A DNA stretch of 15,529 nucleotides from Lysobacterales bacterium. GTDB lineage: Bacteria; Pseudomonadota; Gammaproteobacteria; Xanthomonadales; SZUA-36. A program made the translations under genes and the position numbers. How positions within the stretch are numbered: the first letter of the stretch is position 1; the number at the start of each line of letters is the position of its first letter. The notes below the pieces were generated by a model, which saw only the letters and a program-made list of their open reading frames with translations, ran no database searches and was not told the DNA's origin. This document shows positions 14,155 to 15,529 of the stretch, piece after piece. The stretch spans positions 1 to 15,529 of the forward strand of contig JAPHSB010000231.1 of the NCBI GenBank assembly GCA_026193295.1. Direction: 5' to 3'.

Positions 14155-15081
14155 TTGAAAACCGCCTATATCAGCCATGGTCAGTGCCTGTCGCATGACA
14201 CTGGCGAGGACCACCCGGAAACAGCCCGACGCATCGGTGCCATTGAAGACCGGCTTATTGCGACGGGCCTGTTCGACCTGCTGCGGCACTGCGAGGCGCC
14301 GGAAATCAGCCGCGAACAACTGTTGCGCATCCACTCACCAGGCTATCTCGAATCGCTGGAATCCCTGGCTCCACAGCATGGCTATATGCGGCTCGATCCG
14401 GATACGGTCATGGGCCCGGGAACGCTGGACGCGGCGTATCGGGCCGCCGGTGCGGCGGTCCTGGCCGTGGACCTGCTGATGACGGGCCAGGCCGACAACG
14501 CCTTTTGCTGTGTCCGGCCGCCGGGCCACCACGCCGAGCGCTCGCAGGCCATGGGCTTTTGCCTGTTCAACAACATCGCCGCCGGGGCGGCGCACGCGCT
14601 GGAGGCGCACGGCGTCGGCCGGGTGGCGATCCTGGACTTCGACGTGCACCACGGCAACGGCACCGAGGACATCTTCCTCGACGACGATCGGGTGCTGTTC
14701 TGCTCTACTTTCGAGCATCCGTTCTACCCCTTCACCCCCCTGCTGGAAAACAACGAGCACCGCATTTCCGTACCGCTCGATGCGTCCGCGAAGAGTGGCG
14801 AGTTTCGCGCTGCCGTGACCGACCTGTGGTTGCCTGCACTCGAACGATTTCAACCGGAAGTTGTATTCGTCTCGGCCGGCTTCGACGCGCACCGCGATGA
14901 CGACATGTCGCACGTCAGCCTGGAGGACGCAGACTTTCGCTGGGTCAGCGAGCAGATCTTCGAAGTGGCTGGGCGTTCGGCGTCCGGCCGGATCGTGTCA
15001 ACACTGGAAGGGGGCTACGATTACCAGAGCCTGGCGCGGTGCGTCGAGCTTCACCTGCGGGTATTGATGGGCCTGCTTTGA
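14155..15081 (+). CDS. Histone deacetylase-fold family protein (class II HDAC/acetylpolyamine amidohydrolase type)
   Basis: A 308-residue zinc-dependent deacetylase. The N-terminus KTAYISH...CLSHD...HPETARRI is typical. Catalytic residues are complete: H125-H126 in RPPGHHAE, zinc ligands D163 and H165 in DFDVHHGNG, third zinc ligand D244 in SAGFDAH, and Y288 in LEGGYDY. Family members remove acetyl groups from protein lysines, polyamines or other amides. The start is TTG 14155: the first in-frame ATG is over 200 bases later and would remove the conserved N-terminus. No strong ribosome site is seen. It is transcribed away from the ligase/GNAT acetyltransferase gene with 60 bases between them, suggesting acetylation control, as with the acuA/acuC pair of Bacillus. 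The substrate is not determined. Confidence 0.94.
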   Translation: MKTAYISHGQCLSHDTGEDHPETARRIGAIEDRLIATGLFDLLRHCEAPEISREQLLRIHSPGYLESLESLAPQHGYMRLDPDTVMGPGTLDAAYRAAGAAVLAVDLLMTGQADNAFCCVRPPGHHAERSQAMGFCLFNNIAAGAAHALEAHGVGRVAILDFDVHHGNGTEDIFLDDDRVLFCSTFEHPFYPFTPLLENNEHRISVPLDASAKSGEFRAAVTDLWLPALERFQPEVVFVSAGFDAHRDDDMSHVSLEDADFRWVSEQIFEVAGRSASGRIVSTLEGGYDYQSLARCVELHLRVLMGLL

Positions 15082-15110
15082 GGCTCTGCGCCCAAGGCGT
15101 TGCCGAGCCT
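15081..15110 (+). terminator. Possible hairpin terminator after the deacetylase gene
   Basis: AGGCTC (15081-15086) pairs with GAGCCT (15105-15110), and an inner CGCC-CAA-GGCG stem sits in the loop. There is no run of T after it, so if it ends transcription it is not a standard intrinsic terminator. Low confidence. Confidence 0.3.
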
Positions 15111-15161
15111 CACGGAAACGGGCGCGAATTTAGGCAAATGCCAGCACGCATCGAGCACTTC

Positions 15162-15170
15162 TGCTATAAG
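15162..15170 (+). promoter_or_regulatory. Possible extended -10 promoter of the secreted protein gene
   Basis: TGCTATAAG fits an extended -10 element (TGn then TATAAt with the last base changed), about 47 bases upstream of the ATG at 15217. No good -35 lies at 17 bases, which is acceptable for extended -10 promoters. A small perfect hairpin, CACAC-CGTA-GTGTG at 15188-15201, lies in the presumed leader. Confidence 0.4.
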
Positions 15171-15216
15171 ACCCGGTACAAACGCTACACACCGTAGTGT
15201 GAGGGAGAGAGAGTCT

Positions 15217-15529
15217 ATGCGATATGTAAAAACTGCGATCGTGCTTTTCTGTCTTGCCGCCTTTGCCAGCGCCGCGCAGGCGCAAGAGGCGGAAAAGCCA
15301 ACGATGTTCACCTATGCGACGTACTTCTACTGTGACGTGACCGGCCAGGACCGCGTCGATGAGATCGTCAAGAAGGAGAATGCGCCGGTTTATGACCAGA
15401 TGGTCAAAGAGGGCCTGATTTCGGGTTGGGGCTGGCTGGCCCATCACACCGGCGGCAAGTGGCGGCGTATCCAGTATTACCAGGCACCGACCGTGTCGGC
15501 GCTGCTGGACGCCCAGGACGAAATGGACA
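15217..15529 (+). CDS. Small secreted protein of unknown function (3' partial)
   Basis: An open frame from ATG 15217 runs past the end of the window; 104 full codons are visible. The purine-rich GAGGGAGAGAGAG just upstream is a good ribosome-binding region. The N-terminus is a classic Sec signal peptide: RYVK, a hydrophobic core (about 6-18), and ASAAQA with probable cleavage after A22, so the product should be periplasmic or secreted. The mature part starts QEAEKPTMFTYATYFYCDV and contains many aromatic residues (e.g. SGWGWLAHH, KWRRIQYYQ). One Cys is visible in the mature part. I do not recognise a domain with confidence; the pattern loosely recalls dimeric alpha/beta-barrel (NIPSNAP/ABM-like) proteins, but that is a guess. 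Confidence 0.85.
   Translation, partial: MRYVKTAIVLFCLAAFASAAQAQEAEKPTMFTYATYFYCDVTGQDRVDEIVKKENAPVYDQMVKEGLISGWGWLAHHTGGKWRRIQYYQAPTVSALLDAQDEMD

Noticed and set aside
1..15529. CRISPR array, tRNA, rRNA, insertion sequence, integrase or attachment site
   Set aside because: I found no spaced direct repeats of CRISPR type, no cloverleaf-like sequence, no transposase or integrase frame, and no flanking target duplications.

Overview
The window is a gene-dense, high-GC stretch of a proteobacterial chromosome, most likely from a gammaproteobacterium. Three things suggest this: the MoxR/DUF58/DUF4381/BatA/BatB-TPR/BatD gene order, the argS-SPOR gene pair, and the large acyl-CoA-ligase/GNAT fusion protein. 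I cannot assign a genus. No insertion sequence, phage gene, CRISPR array, tRNA or rRNA is visible. The proteins read as ordinary housekeeping and accessory genes, with no frameshift in any of them.

Layout. (1) 1-6735, plus strand: a tightly coupled Bat ('aerotolerance') operon. It runs MoxR ATPase (5' end outside the window), DUF58 protein, DUF4381 membrane protein, BatA (VWA), a BatB VWA protein fused to a TPR/BatC-like half, and BatD. Stops and starts overlap or lie 4-6 bases apart. (2) 6743-9085, minus strand: argS (arginyl-tRNA synthetase) followed directly by a SPOR-domain membrane protein. This pair converges on batD with a 7-base gap. (3) 9086-9438: the only long non-coding region. It holds an AT-rich core with an inverted repeat and several DnaA-box-like 9-mers. 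(4) 9439-11370, plus strand: a gamma-class carbonic anhydrase and a TRAP transporter large permease that abut exactly. (5) 11383-14094, minus strand: an acyl-CoA ligase (NDP-forming)/GNAT acetyltransferase fusion of the Pat type. (6) 14155-15081, plus strand: a histone-deacetylase-fold deacetylase, divergent from the Pat-type gene across 60 bases. (7) 15217 to the window end, plus strand: the start of a small secreted protein of unknown function.

How the genes may work together. The Bat genes look like one envelope-associated machine: a MoxR AAA+ ATPase acting with VWA-domain membrane proteins, with BatD and the TPR part probably reaching the periplasm. The Pat-type acyltransferase and the deacetylase-fold protein form a plausible write/erase pair for protein lysine acetylation, or an acetate/acetyl-CoA control module. 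The carbonic anhydrase and the TRAP permease are probably co-transcribed, but no TRAP binding protein or small permease is present here. The most unexplained non-coding signal is the cluster of DnaA-type boxes beside the AT-rich segment between argS and the carbonic anhydrase gene. Five of the genes appear to use GTG or TTG starts.
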